64,000 bases of DNA from Deltaproteobacteria bacterium (GTDB taxonomy: Bacteria; UBA10199; GCA-002796325; JACPFF01): the NCBI GenBank assembly GCA_016183065.1, contig JACPFF010000004.1, positions 1-64,000 on the forward strand. Direction: 5' to 3'. Position 1 is the first letter of the stretch. Every line of letters starts with the position of its first letter. The notes beneath the pieces were generated by a model that was given only the letters and a program-made list of their open reading frames with translations, was not told the DNA's origin and did no database searches. A program made the position numbers and the translations under genes. Positions 52,593 to 61,603 of the stretch are shown here, in pieces.

Positions 52593-53435
52593 TCAGCTCT
52601 TCCCAATCTGCTTCCTCTGCGGTTTTTCGGGGAGATAGTTTTCCCTTGAAACTACCCGTCGGCTGGTCTCGATTTCCAACTTCTTTCGGGCATCCCCGGC
52701 GATCTTTCCGCCGCGCTGGGCGGCATCCTTGTTTTCGTCAAAACCTTGGGCGTCTTTGTTGCGGGCGATCTCGGTCGTCGAGGCTTCTCCCAACATAGAG
52801 AAAATCAACTCAAGATCGTTCATGTGGTCGCGTAGATTTTCGCGCTTGAGTCCCTTGTACTCTTGGTACTCGCTTGGAGTCATTCCGAAGGTCGCCTTGC
52901 TGATCTCCGCAGTCAGGATCGAAAACTCCCTGTCTTCTTTGACCCCTCGTTTCTGCCACTCGTCGGTTAATTCCTCCCGGATCGCAATCCCCCGCATCCG
53001 TTTTTCAATCCATTCTTCGGGGTATCCCTTCGCCTTGTACAAGGCGCGGGTCCGTTTGGTGGCAAGCTCCGGGTTCTCGATCTCCTGCACCCGTTCGTAG
53101 CCAACCTTGGCCAGCCACCGTTTGAACGGCTCCGCCTTGGGAGAGGGGATAGACTGAATTACTCGGAAGAGGGTTTCGGCATTGGCCGCATCGGTTTCCC
53201 TCATCTTGCCGTCGGGGGCCTCCATTTTCAACTGTACGATTTTCTCGTACAGTTCAGAAAATCCTTCTTCTTCCGCTAAGTTACGCTTGAGGTCTGACCA
53301 GTACCGGCGCGGGTTTTCGCTGTCGGTTAAGGCGGCCACCACGTCAATGACCGAGAAGTGCCAGTCATTGTTGTGGAGGACCCGCCGGATGTTCTTTCCC
53401 TTGAAGACGACGAGTTTGTTTTCGGAGGCAGTCAT
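52593..53435 (-). CDS. Bro-N / DinD-like protein
   Basis: In this 280-residue protein, residues 6-105 are a Bro-N domain (VVFKGKNIRRVLHNNDWHFSVIDVVAAL). Residues 165-280 match the DinD-type C-terminal region (ISKATFGMTPSEYQEYKGLKRENLRDHM, MLGEASTTEIARNKDAQGFDENK, GGKIAGDARKKLE). DinD is a DNA damage-inducible protein reported to inhibit RecA filaments, and Bro-N proteins are common in phages. A second, frameshifted copy lies immediately downstream on the map, with about 950 bp duplicated. Confidence 0.85.
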   Translation of the reverse strand: MTASENKLVVFKGKNIRRVLHNNDWHFSVIDVVAALTDSENPRRYWSDLKRNLAEEEGFSELYEKIVQLKMEAPDGKMRETDAANAETLFRVIQSIPSPKAEPFKRWLAKVGYERVQEIENPELATKRTRALYKAKGYPEEWIEKRMRGIAIREELTDEWQKRGVKEDREFSILTAEISKATFGMTPSEYQEYKGLKRENLRDHMNDLELIFSMLGEASTTEIARNKDAQGFDENKDAAQRGGKIAGDARKKLEIETSRRVVSRENYLPEKPQRKQIGKS

Positions 53436-53545
53436 TCAACGACTCATAATCATATTCCTCTCAAACCTTCAAGCAGGGATCACGCCGCGATCGAAAACTG
53501 CTGGCACGCGGTTCTAAAATCGTCTATGTATTCACCCCAAGAAGA

Positions 53546-53580
53546 ATGGCCGACCCTGAGTTTGTCGAAGGGGAGGCCAT
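53546..53580. repeat. Palindromic repeat CCCTGAGTTTGTCGAAGGG
   Basis: The 19-bp motif CCCTGAGTTTGTCGAAGGG (53554-53572) is flanked by inverted GGCC/GGCC bases. Near-identical palindromes (CCCTGAGCTTGTCGAAGGG type) are widespread extragenic repeats in many bacterial genomes. Confidence 0.65.
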
Positions 53581-53685
53581 TTTTCTGGAAAATAGAAAAT
53601 GGAGAATAGAAAGTGGAGGTAAAGGTCCCAAGGTCTGATGGTGAAGCCGTGAGGCGGAGGGGTTTTTTGCTGATCCAAGTAGGGT

Positions 53686-54539
53686 TTAGAACTTCTTCCC
53701 AATCTGCTTCCTCTGCGGTTTTTCGGGAAGGTAATTTTCTTTTGTAACGACGCGACGACCGCTCTCAATCTCCAACTTTCTCCGCGCATCACCGGCGATC
53801 TTTCCGTCCCTGTGAGCGGCATCCTTGTTTTCGTCAAAACCCTGGGTGTCTTTATTGCGGGCGATCTCGGTCGTCGATGCCTCCCCCAACATGGAGAAGA
53901 TTAACTTCAGATCGTTCATGTGGTCACGCAGGTTTTCGCGTTTGAGTCCCTTGTGTTCTGGTACTCACTTGGGGTCATCCCAAAGGTCGCCTTGCTGATC
54001 TCTGCCGTGAGGATCGAAAACTCCCGGTCTTCCTTAATCCCTCGTTTCTGCCACTCGTCGGTCAACTCTTCCCGGATGGCGATGCCGCGCATCCGTTTCT
54101 CGATCCAATCGTCGGGGTATCTCTTCGCCTTGTAGAGGGCGCGGGTTCGTTTGGTCGCCAGTTCCGGGTCTTCGATTTCCTGCACCCGTTCGTAGCCGAC
54201 CTTGGCCAGCCAGCGTTTGAACGGTTCCGCCTTGGGGGAGGGGATCGACTGGATGATGCGGAAAACCCCCTCAGTGTTGGCACAATTGAGTTTTTGCGGC
54301 CCCCCTGTGGTCTCCACCGAAAGGGGGGTGACAATTTGTCCCCACCCTTTGGCTAACTCCTCGTCCCGACTACGTATTTTCTTGATATAGTCCGAAGCGT
54401 TTGGGGTATCGGTAAGGGCTTCCACGACATCGGCCACAACGAACCACCATTCATTTTGGTGAAGGGTGCGCCGGATATTCTTTCCCTTGAAGACGACGAG
54501 TTTGTTTTCAGGTGTGGTCATTCGAAGACTCATAACCAC
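53686..54539 (-). pseudogene. Frameshifted Bro-N / DinD-like paralogue
   Basis: This copy aligns with the 52593-53435 gene along nearly its whole length. The frame is intact from the ATG at 54539 (RBS and VVFKGKNIRRTLHQNEWWFVVADVVEAL) to SKATFGMTPSEYQ, then shifts near 53.95 kb. There one base is missing relative to the intact copy (CTTGTACTCTTGG versus CTTGTGTTCTGG). The DinD-like end continues in another frame from 53919 to 53686. The Bro-N part is more diverged between copies than the C-terminal part. Confidence 0.85.
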
Positions 54540-54651
54540 AGTTCGATCACATCCTCAAGCGCGGATCACGCCGCCATCGAAAACTGCTGGCAAGCGGTCC
54601 GAAAATCGTCTATGTGCCCACCCCAAGCTGTGATCATAACAAAGGGGTTCC

Positions 54652-55020
54652 CTAATTTCCCTTCTTGATTTTTTTCGAAACAAGCTTCAGCACACTGGGA
54701 GCCATCTCATGAATGGGCACTGGAATGTCGAGACATAAACGACGCATTTGCCCTGACAGATAAGCCAGATCGAGCGGTTGTTCCGCCAAAAAAATAGACT
54801 GAAGATCGTCCAAATCATTAAAACGGGTTTTGTCATTCGCAAACAAAAATAGCTTTGAGAGAATGAGATCCTCAACCGTCAAACAGGGTAGTTTTCCAAA
54901 TCCAAAGTCGACATTATTTTGTTCAGCGCGACTTAAGCCGCAGGCAAACCACGGCATGTCCGGCAGAATGAAGTCGAGACCAATGGCCGATTTATTCTTT
55001 TCTTCCCTGCCAACAATCAT
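54652..55020 (-). pseudogene. 3' part of nucleotidyltransferase, cut off by an in-frame TGA
   Basis: This 122-codon frame directly continues, in the same reading frame, the open frame that ends at the TGA at 55021-55023. It encodes LDFILPDMPWF, LPCLTVEDLILSKLFLFANDKTRFNDLDDLQSIF, the usual C-terminal part of AbiEii-like or DUF6036-like nucleotidyltransferases. An ATG follows the TGA immediately, so re-initiation is possible, but this half has no catalytic residues of its own. Confidence 0.7.
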
Positions 55021-55683
55021 TCATGGGGGTCTGTTTTTTCTCTTAATGGCAAATAGGGGTCCACCTTCCAGATCGGCTTTTCGAATCACATGTGACTTAA
55101 GCCCAAGAGAACGTATGATTTGCGTCGCCTTTTCTAGAGATTTGGATTCTGAGAAAATGAGAAAATCAAGATCTTTGGTGAGGCGTTCCTCCCTGCGATA
55201 GAGGGAGGCGACCAGACCGCCAGCCAATGCGTAGCGAACCTTTTCTCTCTGCAAAATCTTTACGACTTTGATGAAGAATTTTTTAAAGTCCATGCCTTGG
55301 CTCCTTTGATAACAGCTTGTGCCGAATGAAAAAAAGTGGAGAGTGCTCTTCGCCCTCCGGTGATAATCGTTCGACATAGAGGCAATCTGAGTTTTCATTT
55401 CCAATTCGAACAATTGAGCAAGAAAGGGAGCATGCGTGTTCTGCCAGTTTGGAAAAAATAGAACATAGGAACCCTTTATCTTCCTGATCAGTAATTTCTC
55501 ATGGACCAACTGCTGGAGCACTCTTTGCGCCGAATAAAGCGGCACCCCGGATAGATAAGCAATGTGCCTGAGACAGAGCGGAACTGTCTGATGATGCAAG
55601 GTTCTTAAAACCCTGAAACGAGCCCTTGATGAAAAAATGGTAGAGAAATCGAGCACGATAAAAGTGTACAAATTATTGTACAT
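55021..55683 (-). CDS. Winged-helix segment fused in frame to nucleotidyltransferase N-terminal part
   Basis: The frame runs from ATG 55683 through a winged-helix-like region (RARFRVLRTLHHQTVPLCLRHIAYLSGVPLYSAQRVLQQLVHEKLL). It continues into a nucleotidyltransferase start at ATG 55293, which has its own AAGGAG site: VRYALAGGLVASLYRREERLTKDLDFLIF carries the G-G and D-L-D metal motifs. The frame stops at a TGA before the rest of the fold. The natural layout was probably two genes (regulator and transferase, as in AbiE-like or MNT-type toxin-antitoxin loci), now decayed. Confidence 0.6.
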   Translation of the reverse strand: MYNNLYTFIVLDFSTIFSSRARFRVLRTLHHQTVPLCLRHIAYLSGVPLYSAQRVLQQLVHEKLLIRKIKGSYVLFFPNWQNTHAPFLAQLFELEMKTQIASMSNDYHRRAKSTLHFFSFGTSCYQRSQGMDFKKFFIKVVKILQREKVRYALAGGLVASLYRREERLTKDLDFLIFSESKSLEKATQIIRSLGLKSHVIRKADLEGGPLFAIKRKNRPP

Positions 55684-56228
55684 AATATCAACAGCTAATT
55701 GTGGATTCCGTAGATGGCAGGATGAGAAATCGTCAGCTCGATGCCACGAAAAGTGCACGGAATCGTCGCCATGACCATTGTGGTGACCGTCGGAGCTCCG
55801 ATGATGGGACTGCCGAAGATGGATATCCCCGGCATGCTCGCAAGGGTGATTGTGTTGGGATGGATGGCCCACTTCATGGTCGGAACGGTGCTCGCTTTCG
55901 ACCATACGTCTGTGCAGGGGCGACGATGGGAGGCTGCGTTGGCGAAATGTGGGCTCGGGAAAAACGGCCGAGGATCTCCTTCGCCGCCAGCAGTTCCACG
56001 GCCTGCGATGCCACGATCAATTTTTGTTTCTCTTTGGATACGCCTTGACACCGCCTGGTGGAGCGCATAGTGAACACGCCCATGCATTGCCAGCCTTTCC
56101 CATGTACCGACGTGTTTTGTTTTTTTTGTTTTTACGGCGCGTAAGCGCCTATCACACTGCTATCCCCAACATGATGTGTACCCTTTGAACCCCGGCGCTG
56201 GATGGTGGTGGAGGAGTGAGTAGAGACG
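55684..56228 (+). pseudogene. Right junction of island with DUF6789-like membrane protein remnant
   Basis: Composition returns to GC-rich here. A frame from ATG 55741 encodes GIVAMTIVVTVGAPMMGLPKMDIPGMLARVIVLGWMAHFMVGTVLAF, which resembles the conserved core of DUF6789 membrane proteins, but it departs from the family at about residue 55 (55.9 kb). The stretch 55.9-56.2 kb holds no recognisable gene. This looks like a core gene damaged near the island boundary. Confidence 0.5.
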
Positions 56229-57053
56229 ATGACAAATCTGAAATTAACGGCATTAGCCGGGCGTGCAAGGACGATCGTTGTTGTGGGGAATGCCCGCATT
56301 GGCGAAGGCTTTACGGTCATTGCCGGGCCCTGTTCTGTCGAGAGTGAAGCGCAGATCATGAGTGTCGCCAACGCCGTGAAGGCTGCGGGGGCCCAACTGT
56401 TGCGGGGCGGGGCCTTTAAGCCGCGGACGTCTCCCTATGCGTTTCAAGGCCTCGGTCTGCAGGGCCTCCAATTCCTCGAAAAGGCCCGCAATGAAACGGG
56501 GCTGGCGATTGTGACCGAAGTGGTCGATCCGCGTGATGTCTCATGGGTGAGCGAGTATGTGGATGTGCTCCAGATTGGCGCGCGGAACATGCAGAGTTTC
56601 TCGTTGCTCAAAGAGGTGGGGAAATCGCCGCGACCGGTGCTCTTGAAGCGGGGCATGTATGCCACGATCGACGAGTGGCTCAATTGTGCGGAATATATCT
56701 TGAACGAAGGGAATCCGAACGTCATTCTCTGCGAACGGGGCATTCGCACGCACGAGACCTACACACGAAATACGCTCGACTTGAGTGCCGTGGCGGCGTT
56801 GCGGGAGCTGACGCATCTCCCGGTGATTACCGATCCGAGTCATGCCACAGGACGCCCCTCGCTGATTGAGCCGATGAGCCTTGCCTCCGTGGCCTGTGGG
56901 GCCGATGGGATGATCGTCGAAGTCCATTGCCATCCAGAAGAGGCCTTGAGCGACAAGGAACAGCAGTTAACCCCGGAACACTTTGCGCGGATCATGCGAC
57001 GTGTGCGCGCAATGGAACGGACGATGCATGCCCTCAATCACGATACAGACTGA
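56229..57053 (+). CDS. aroF: 3-deoxy-7-phosphoheptulonate (DAHP) synthase, type I-beta
   Basis: This 274-residue TIM-barrel enzyme condenses PEP and erythrose 4-phosphate. It has AGPCSVE near residue 32, [16 protein letters not shown] near 58, [10 protein letters not shown] near 115, [13 protein letters not shown] near 138, [18 protein letters not shown] near 168, and the metal ligands in DPSHATG and [12 protein letters not shown]. There is no N-terminal ferredoxin-like or fused chorismate mutase domain, so feedback control through such a domain is not expected. It is the first gene of the aromatic operon, with GGAGG upstream. Confidence 0.95.
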   Translation: MTNLKLTALAGRARTIVVVGNARIGEGFTVIAGPCSVESEAQIMSVANAVKAAGAQLLRGGAFKPRTSPYAFQGLGLQGLQFLEKARNETGLAIVTEVVDPRDVSWVSEYVDVLQIGARNMQSFSLLKEVGKSPRPVLLKRGMYATIDEWLNCAEYILNEGNPNVILCERGIRTHETYTRNTLDLSAVAALRELTHLPVITDPSHATGRPSLIEPMSLASVACGADGMIVEVHCHPEEALSDKEQQLTPEHFARIMRRVRAMERTMHALNHDTD

Positions 57054-58065
57054 GACCGTGCAGAGTATCATTCATGTGGGGGCGTGCCTGGAACGCCTTG
57101 AGCATTTGGTTCCAGCGCGTGACCGCATCTGCATTGTCGATCGTGTGGTGGCCGATGCGCATGCCGCACTCTTGCCGCCGGGCGACCATCTATATCTCGA
57201 AGGCGGCGAGGGGGCCAAAACGCTTGCGCGCGTCGAGCAACTCTATCAGACATTTCTGGAGCGCCGGTGCGATCGCGATACGCTCGTTGTCGGCATTGGC
57301 GGCGGGGCCCTGTGTGACCTCATCGCCTTTGCGGCCGCAACCTACCTGCGGGGGATGCGGGTGACGCTCGTCCCCACGACGCTGCTGGCACAAGTCGATG
57401 CGAGTCTTGGTGGGAAGAACGGGGTCAATTTTGGTGGATATAAAAATCTCGTCGGGGTCATTCGCCAACCCGAATGCGTGATCTGTGACCCGCGGTTTCT
57501 GGGGTCGCTCACACCACAGATTTTCCGGCACGGGATGGCCGAGGTGATCAAGCATGCAGCCATTGGCGATCGACACCTTTTTGCACAGCTCGAAACGGAT
57601 CGTGAACGCCTGCTGGCACTTGAGATGGCGACGCTCGAACAGGTGGTCACGGCGGCCATCCAGGTGAAGGCGCACGTGGTCTCTGCCGATGAAATGGAGC
57701 GCGGGGCGCGAGTGACGCTCAATTTTGGGCACACGCTTGGCCATGCGATTGAGAGTACGTGTGCGCTGCCGCATGGAGAGGCCGTGAGTATTGGGATGAT
57801 GGCCGATGCCCGACTTTCCGTGGTGCACGCCGGACTCGCGGTGTCGGCGGTGTCGCGATTGCAGGGTCTGCTGACCGCCTATGGCCTGCCGACGACGCCA
57901 TGCGGTGAATGGCCGAAACTCCGAGAGGCCGTGCGGCAGGATAAAAAACGCCACCACGATGCCATACGATTGGGAGTGTTGACGGACATTGGAACCTCGA
58001 CGGTCATGGAGTTGCCGCTCGACACGGTGGAACAATTTTTCGCACGGGAGTGGTCCGATGCGTAA
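57028..58065 (+). CDS. aroB: 3-dehydroquinate synthase
   Basis: This protein of about 345 residues has the NAD-binding [21 protein letters not shown] near residue 90, [28 protein letters not shown] near 115-140, and metal-binding residues in [22 protein letters not shown] and [10 protein letters not shown]. It cyclises DAHP. The ATG at 57028 lies inside the end of aroF (26-nt overlap), and its stop overlaps the next start by 8 nt. Confidence 0.95.
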   Translation: MPSITIQTETVQSIIHVGACLERLEHLVPARDRICIVDRVVADAHAALLPPGDHLYLEGGEGAKTLARVEQLYQTFLERRCDRDTLVVGIGGGALCDLIAFAAATYLRGMRVTLVPTTLLAQVDASLGGKNGVNFGGYKNLVGVIRQPECVICDPRFLGSLTPQIFRHGMAEVIKHAAIGDRHLFAQLETDRERLLALEMATLEQVVTAAIQVKAHVVSADEMERGARVTLNFGHTLGHAIESTCALPHGEAVSIGMMADARLSVVHAGLAVSAVSRLQGLLTAYGLPTTPCGEWPKLREAVRQDKKRHHDAIRLGVLTDIGTSTVMELPLDTVEQFFAREWSDA

Positions 58066-59377
58066 GACCCTCTACGCCGTGATGGGCAATCCGGTGCTCC
58101 AAAGTCGCAGTCCCGCCATGCAGCAGGCGGCCTTTGCGGCCACGCAGGTCCCGGCAGCGTACCTTCGATTGCATGCCGAGAGTGCGGCAGAGGGCCTGCG
58201 GGTGGCGCAGGCCATGGGGATTCGGGGGTTGAATGTCACGGCGCCGTTCAAAGAGTCGATCGTCCCGTTCGTGACCCAACTGGACCGGCAGGCGCTGAGC
58301 CTGCGCGCGGTCAATACCATCCGTTTTGACGATGAGCATATCGCAGGATTCAATACCGATGTGGAGGGACTGCGGCAGTCACTGAGCGCAGAGGGCATCG
58401 ACGTGCATGATCAGCGTGTTGTCGTGCTCGGGACGGGCGGCGCAGCGCGGGCCGCGATTTCCGCATTGCGTGCGCAGGGTGCCGCTGTGGTGGTGGCTGG
58501 GCGGTCGCTGCAGCACGCGACCGCGCTGGCCAAAACCTTCCGTGTCACCGCGCTGTCGCTCGACGCGCAGGAGCTTGCGGGGGTCGTGTGCGATGCGGTG
58601 CTACTCGTCTCCTGCCTGAGTACCATCGATCGCGTCGTGCCACCGCAATGGCTTCATCGCGACCTGACCGTGTTTGACATCCACTATGGTCGGCCGACCA
58701 GGCTCCTGACTGATGCACGTGCCCGTGGGTGTCGCACGCTCGATGGGCGCGAATGGCTGTTGCATCAGGGGGGAGAGGCTTTTGAATGTTTCACCGGCAA
58801 GGAGGCTCCCACCGCATGTATGCGTCAGGCAGTGTTTGCAGAGGATGCGTGTCCGTCGGTTTCGCGCCCGATTGCCCTGATCGGCATGATGGGGGCAGGC
58901 AAGTCGGTGATTGCCGCGGCTGTGGCCTCACGGAGCGGTCGGCAATATCTCGATATGGATACGGCGATTGCCGCGACCGCGGGATGTTCCATTGCGGAAC
59001 TTTTTGCCACGAAGGGCGAGGGAGACTTTCGTGCCCTGGAGCGGCAACAGTTGACGGCATATGTTGAAACGTCGGGGAGTGTCATTGCCTGTGGTGGTGG
59101 TGTGGTGCTGGAGGCCGCGAATCGTGCCCTCTTGCGCGCACACTGTCACACGATCTGGCTCTGGGCCGCACCGGAAGTCCTGGCGCACCGCACGCGTGAT
59201 GACACCCGTCCGTTGCTCGCCGGTCAGGATCGGTCCACAGCGTTGCGTACGCTGTTGCACGCACGCATGGAATATTATGTAGAGGTGGCTGACATGGTCA
59301 TCAGCACGGAAGAGGAATCTCCTGAACACGTTGCGGAGGCGATCGATGCAGAAGTCTGTTGCGTCAGCGGCTGTTAA
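58058..59377 (+). CDS. aroE-aroK: Fused shikimate dehydrogenase and shikimate kinase
   Basis: In this 439-residue protein, residues 1-265 are shikimate dehydrogenase with the catalytic Lys in NVTAPFKESI near residue 66, NTDVEG near 100 and the NADP site LGTGGAARAA near 127. Residues 270-439 are shikimate kinase with Walker A GMMGAGKS near 275, DMDTAI, the substrate Arg in GEGDFRALE, CGGGVV and the lid DDTRPLLAG. The protein would carry out consecutive steps 3-dehydroshikimate to shikimate to shikimate 3-phosphate. No stop or start site separates the domains. The 3-dehydroquinate dehydratase step is missing from the operon. Confidence 0.93.
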   Translation: MRKTLYAVMGNPVLQSRSPAMQQAAFAATQVPAAYLRLHAESAAEGLRVAQAMGIRGLNVTAPFKESIVPFVTQLDRQALSLRAVNTIRFDDEHIAGFNTDVEGLRQSLSAEGIDVHDQRVVVLGTGGAARAAISALRAQGAAVVVAGRSLQHATALAKTFRVTALSLDAQELAGVVCDAVLLVSCLSTIDRVVPPQWLHRDLTVFDIHYGRPTRLLTDARARGCRTLDGREWLLHQGGEAFECFTGKEAPTACMRQAVFAEDACPSVSRPIALIGMMGAGKSVIAAAVASRSGRQYLDMDTAIAATAGCSIAELFATKGEGDFRALERQQLTAYVETSGSVIACGGGVVLEAANRALLRAHCHTIWLWAAPEVLAHRTRDDTRPLLAGQDRSTALRTLLHARMEYYVEVADMVISTEEESPEHVAEAIDAEVCCVSGC

Positions 59378-60602
59378 TGGCCGTGTGGTGGCACCTTCCT
59401 CCAAAAGTCTTCTGCAACGCGCCATTATGGTGGCTGCACTGACGCGAGGGACGACCACATTGCGGGTGGAATCTGGATCATACTGCGATGATGTCCGCGC
59501 CGCCCTCGCGGTCGCGTCCGCATTGGGCGCCGAGGTCATCGAAGGGGGACGCGCGCTCGTTATTCGCGGAGGTCATCCGCCGCGGGCAACGACGCTGCAT
59601 TGTGGTGAATCAGGCCTCTCTCTTCGCATGACCTGTGCGGTTTCGGCGCTTTTTGATCAGGCTTTCACGATCACGGGATCGGGCTCACTCACGACGCGGC
59701 CGATCGGCGACATTGGGCAACCGCTGGCTCTGCTCGGTGTGGCATGTCACACAACGGCGGGGCACCTGCCAGTGTGCGTGCAAGGGCCGCTGCACGGTGG
59801 AGTGCTTACGCTGGATGGATCGCTCAGTTCACAATTTCTCACGGGTCTGCTGATCGCGCTCCCGTTGGCAAAAGAGGAATCGATGCTGATCGTGACATCG
59901 CTGGCGAGCCGGCCCTATGTGGCGATGACCTGTCAGGTCTTGCGCGATTGTGGGATCCGGCTCGATTATTCGGCAGCATTCGATCGGTTTACGATTCCCG
60001 GGGGGCAACACTATGTGCCCCGAACATATACGGTGGAAGGCGACTGGTCGGGTGCGGCACCGCTCTTGGTGGCTGGGGCGCTGGCCGGTGCCGTCGAGGT
60101 GGCAGGGCTTTCGTCCGACTCGCTGCAGGCCGATGCAGCCGTATTGACGGTGCTCCGCGCGGTAGGAGCAGCCGTGACCGTGCAGGACGATACGGTTGCC
60201 GTACAGAGATCTCGTCTTCGCCCATTTACCTTTGATGCCACCGATGCGCCGGATCTCTTTCCACCGCTGGTGGCGTTGGCCGTGTTTTGCGAGGGAGAAA
60301 GCCGCATTGGCGGGGTCGGTCGCCTGGTCCACAAGGAAAGCAATCGCGGGCGCGTTCTGGTCGAAGAATTCGGGAAACTCGGCGCGCGGGTACGACTTGC
60401 CGATGATGAGCTCTGTATTGCGGGAGGGCATATCGTGCATGGCGGATGTGTGGCATCGCACGGGGATCACCGCATTGCCATGGCGCTGGCGGTCGCGGCC
60501 TTGCGTGCCGATGGACCAGTGACCATTGTCGGGGCCGAGTCGGTCGCTAAATCCTATCCCACGTTTTTTGAAGATCTTGCCACCTTGCAGGAGCGCATAT
60601 GA
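59346..60602 (+). CDS. aroA: 3-phosphoshikimate 1-carboxyvinyltransferase (EPSP synthase)
   Basis: This 418-residue enzyme has APSSKSLLQRA near residue 20 (the S-K-S shikimate phosphate site), GESGLSLRM near 93 (PEP and glyphosate loop), LDGSLSSQFLTGLL near 158, the catalytic Asp in DATDAPDLFPPL near 300, and HGDHRIAMA near 375. It is diverged at the PEP loop from the GNAGTAMRP class, which suggests a class II-like or otherwise atypical enzyme. It overlaps the aroEK gene by 32 nt and aroC by 4 nt. Confidence 0.93.
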   Translation: MQKSVASAAVNGRVVAPSSKSLLQRAIMVAALTRGTTTLRVESGSYCDDVRAALAVASALGAEVIEGGRALVIRGGHPPRATTLHCGESGLSLRMTCAVSALFDQAFTITGSGSLTTRPIGDIGQPLALLGVACHTTAGHLPVCVQGPLHGGVLTLDGSLSSQFLTGLLIALPLAKEESMLIVTSLASRPYVAMTCQVLRDCGIRLDYSAAFDRFTIPGGQHYVPRTYTVEGDWSGAAPLLVAGALAGAVEVAGLSSDSLQADAAVLTVLRAVGAAVTVQDDTVAVQRSRLRPFTFDATDAPDLFPPLVALAVFCEGESRIGGVGRLVHKESNRGRVLVEEFGKLGARVRLADDELCIAGGHIVHGGCVASHGDHRIAMALAVAALRADGPVTIVGAESVAKSYPTFFEDLATLQERI

Positions 60603-61603
60603 ATCGTTTCGGCGAACAATTTCGGGTGACGATCCTCGGGGAATCGCACGGCGACGGGGTTGGTATCATCATTGACGGTTGTCCCGCGGGACTCCCCCTC
60701 GACGTCCCCGATTTCCATGGCGACCTCGAACGGCGGCGTGGCGGGCGTGTCAAGGGGACCACACCACGCAAAGAGGATGATATCCCGCAGCTATTGACCG
60801 GATATTTTCAGGGGAAGAGCACGGGGGCGCCGCTGACGATTTTTTTTGCCAACAGCGATGTGAAGGCCGCAGATTATGCACAGCGCCGCTTCACACCGCG
60901 ACCGGGGCATGCCGACTTCGTGGCGCACGAGAAGTTTGGCGGTTTTCACGACTATCGCGGTGGCGGACATTTTTCTGGCCGTTTGACGGCGGCAGTGGTG
61001 GCCGCGGGGGTGGTGGCCAAAAAACTGCTCGCACCGAGCACCGTCAACGCGCAACTCCTCTCGGTGGGCGGATCGACCAATGTGGACGAGACCGTCTCCA
61101 CAGCCATGCAGGATGGCGATTCCGTGGGTGGACTGGTGGAATGTGTGGTCGACGGCCTTCCCGTTGGTCTCGGAGAACCGTTTTTTGATTCGATCGAGTC
61201 GGTGTTGAGTCACGGTCTCTTTGCCATTCCGGCGATCAAGGGCGTTGAGTTCGGTCTCGGTTTTGCGTCGGCACAGAAGCGGGGGAGCGAGGTCAACGAT
61301 GCCGTACTCAGACGTGATGGGCGGACGAAGACCAACCATGCCGGTGGGGTGAATGGGGGGATCACCAACGGGAATCCGCTGGTCTTTCGTGTGGCCGTCA
61401 AACCGACGGCAAGCATCCGTCAGCAACAAGAGACAGTCGATTTGCGGAGCGGGGAACCAGCGACCCTTGCGATCCAAGGCCGACACGATGCCTGTATTGC
61501 CCTCCGCGTGCCGGTGGTGGTGGAAGCGGTGGCTGCAATCGTTTTGGTCGATTTCATGTGCCGGGAGAAGAGGATTCCACGTGTCCTCGGGAGGAACGTA
61601 TGA
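60599..61603 (+). CDS. aroC: Chorismate synthase
   Basis: This 334-residue FMN enzyme makes chorismate from EPSP. GESHGDGVGIIIDG near residue 14, RPGHADFVAHEKFGGFHDYRGGGHFSGRLTA near 100-130, and HAGGVNGGITNGNPL near 245 are the three family signatures. It is slightly shorter than the usual 350-360 residues because of compact loops, not truncation. It is coupled by ATGA overlaps on both sides. Confidence 0.97.
   Translation: MNRFGEQFRVTILGESHGDGVGIIIDGCPAGLPLDVPDFHGDLERRRGGRVKGTTPRKEDDIPQLLTGYFQGKSTGAPLTIFFANSDVKAADYAQRRFTPRPGHADFVAHEKFGGFHDYRGGGHFSGRLTAAVVAAGVVAKKLLAPSTVNAQLLSVGGSTNVDETVSTAMQDGDSVGGLVECVVDGLPVGLGEPFFDSIESVLSHGLFAIPAIKGVEFGLGFASAQKRGSEVNDAVLRRDGRTKTNHAGGVNGGITNGNPLVFRVAVKPTASIRQQQETVDLRSGEPATLAIQGRHDACIALRVPVVVEAVAAIVLVDFMCREKRIPRVLGRNV

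Noticed and set aside
54610-54640. CCCACCCCAA at 54.62 kb as the right attachment site matching the tRNA-His end CCACCCCAA
   Set aside because: Only about nine to ten bases match, the T arm is absent, and a related sequence recurs at 53.53 kb as part of the Bro-N gene duplication.
55874-56083. 69-codon minus-strand frame near the island's right edge
   Set aside because: Part of it looks protein-like, but no family, start signal or continuation could be recognised.
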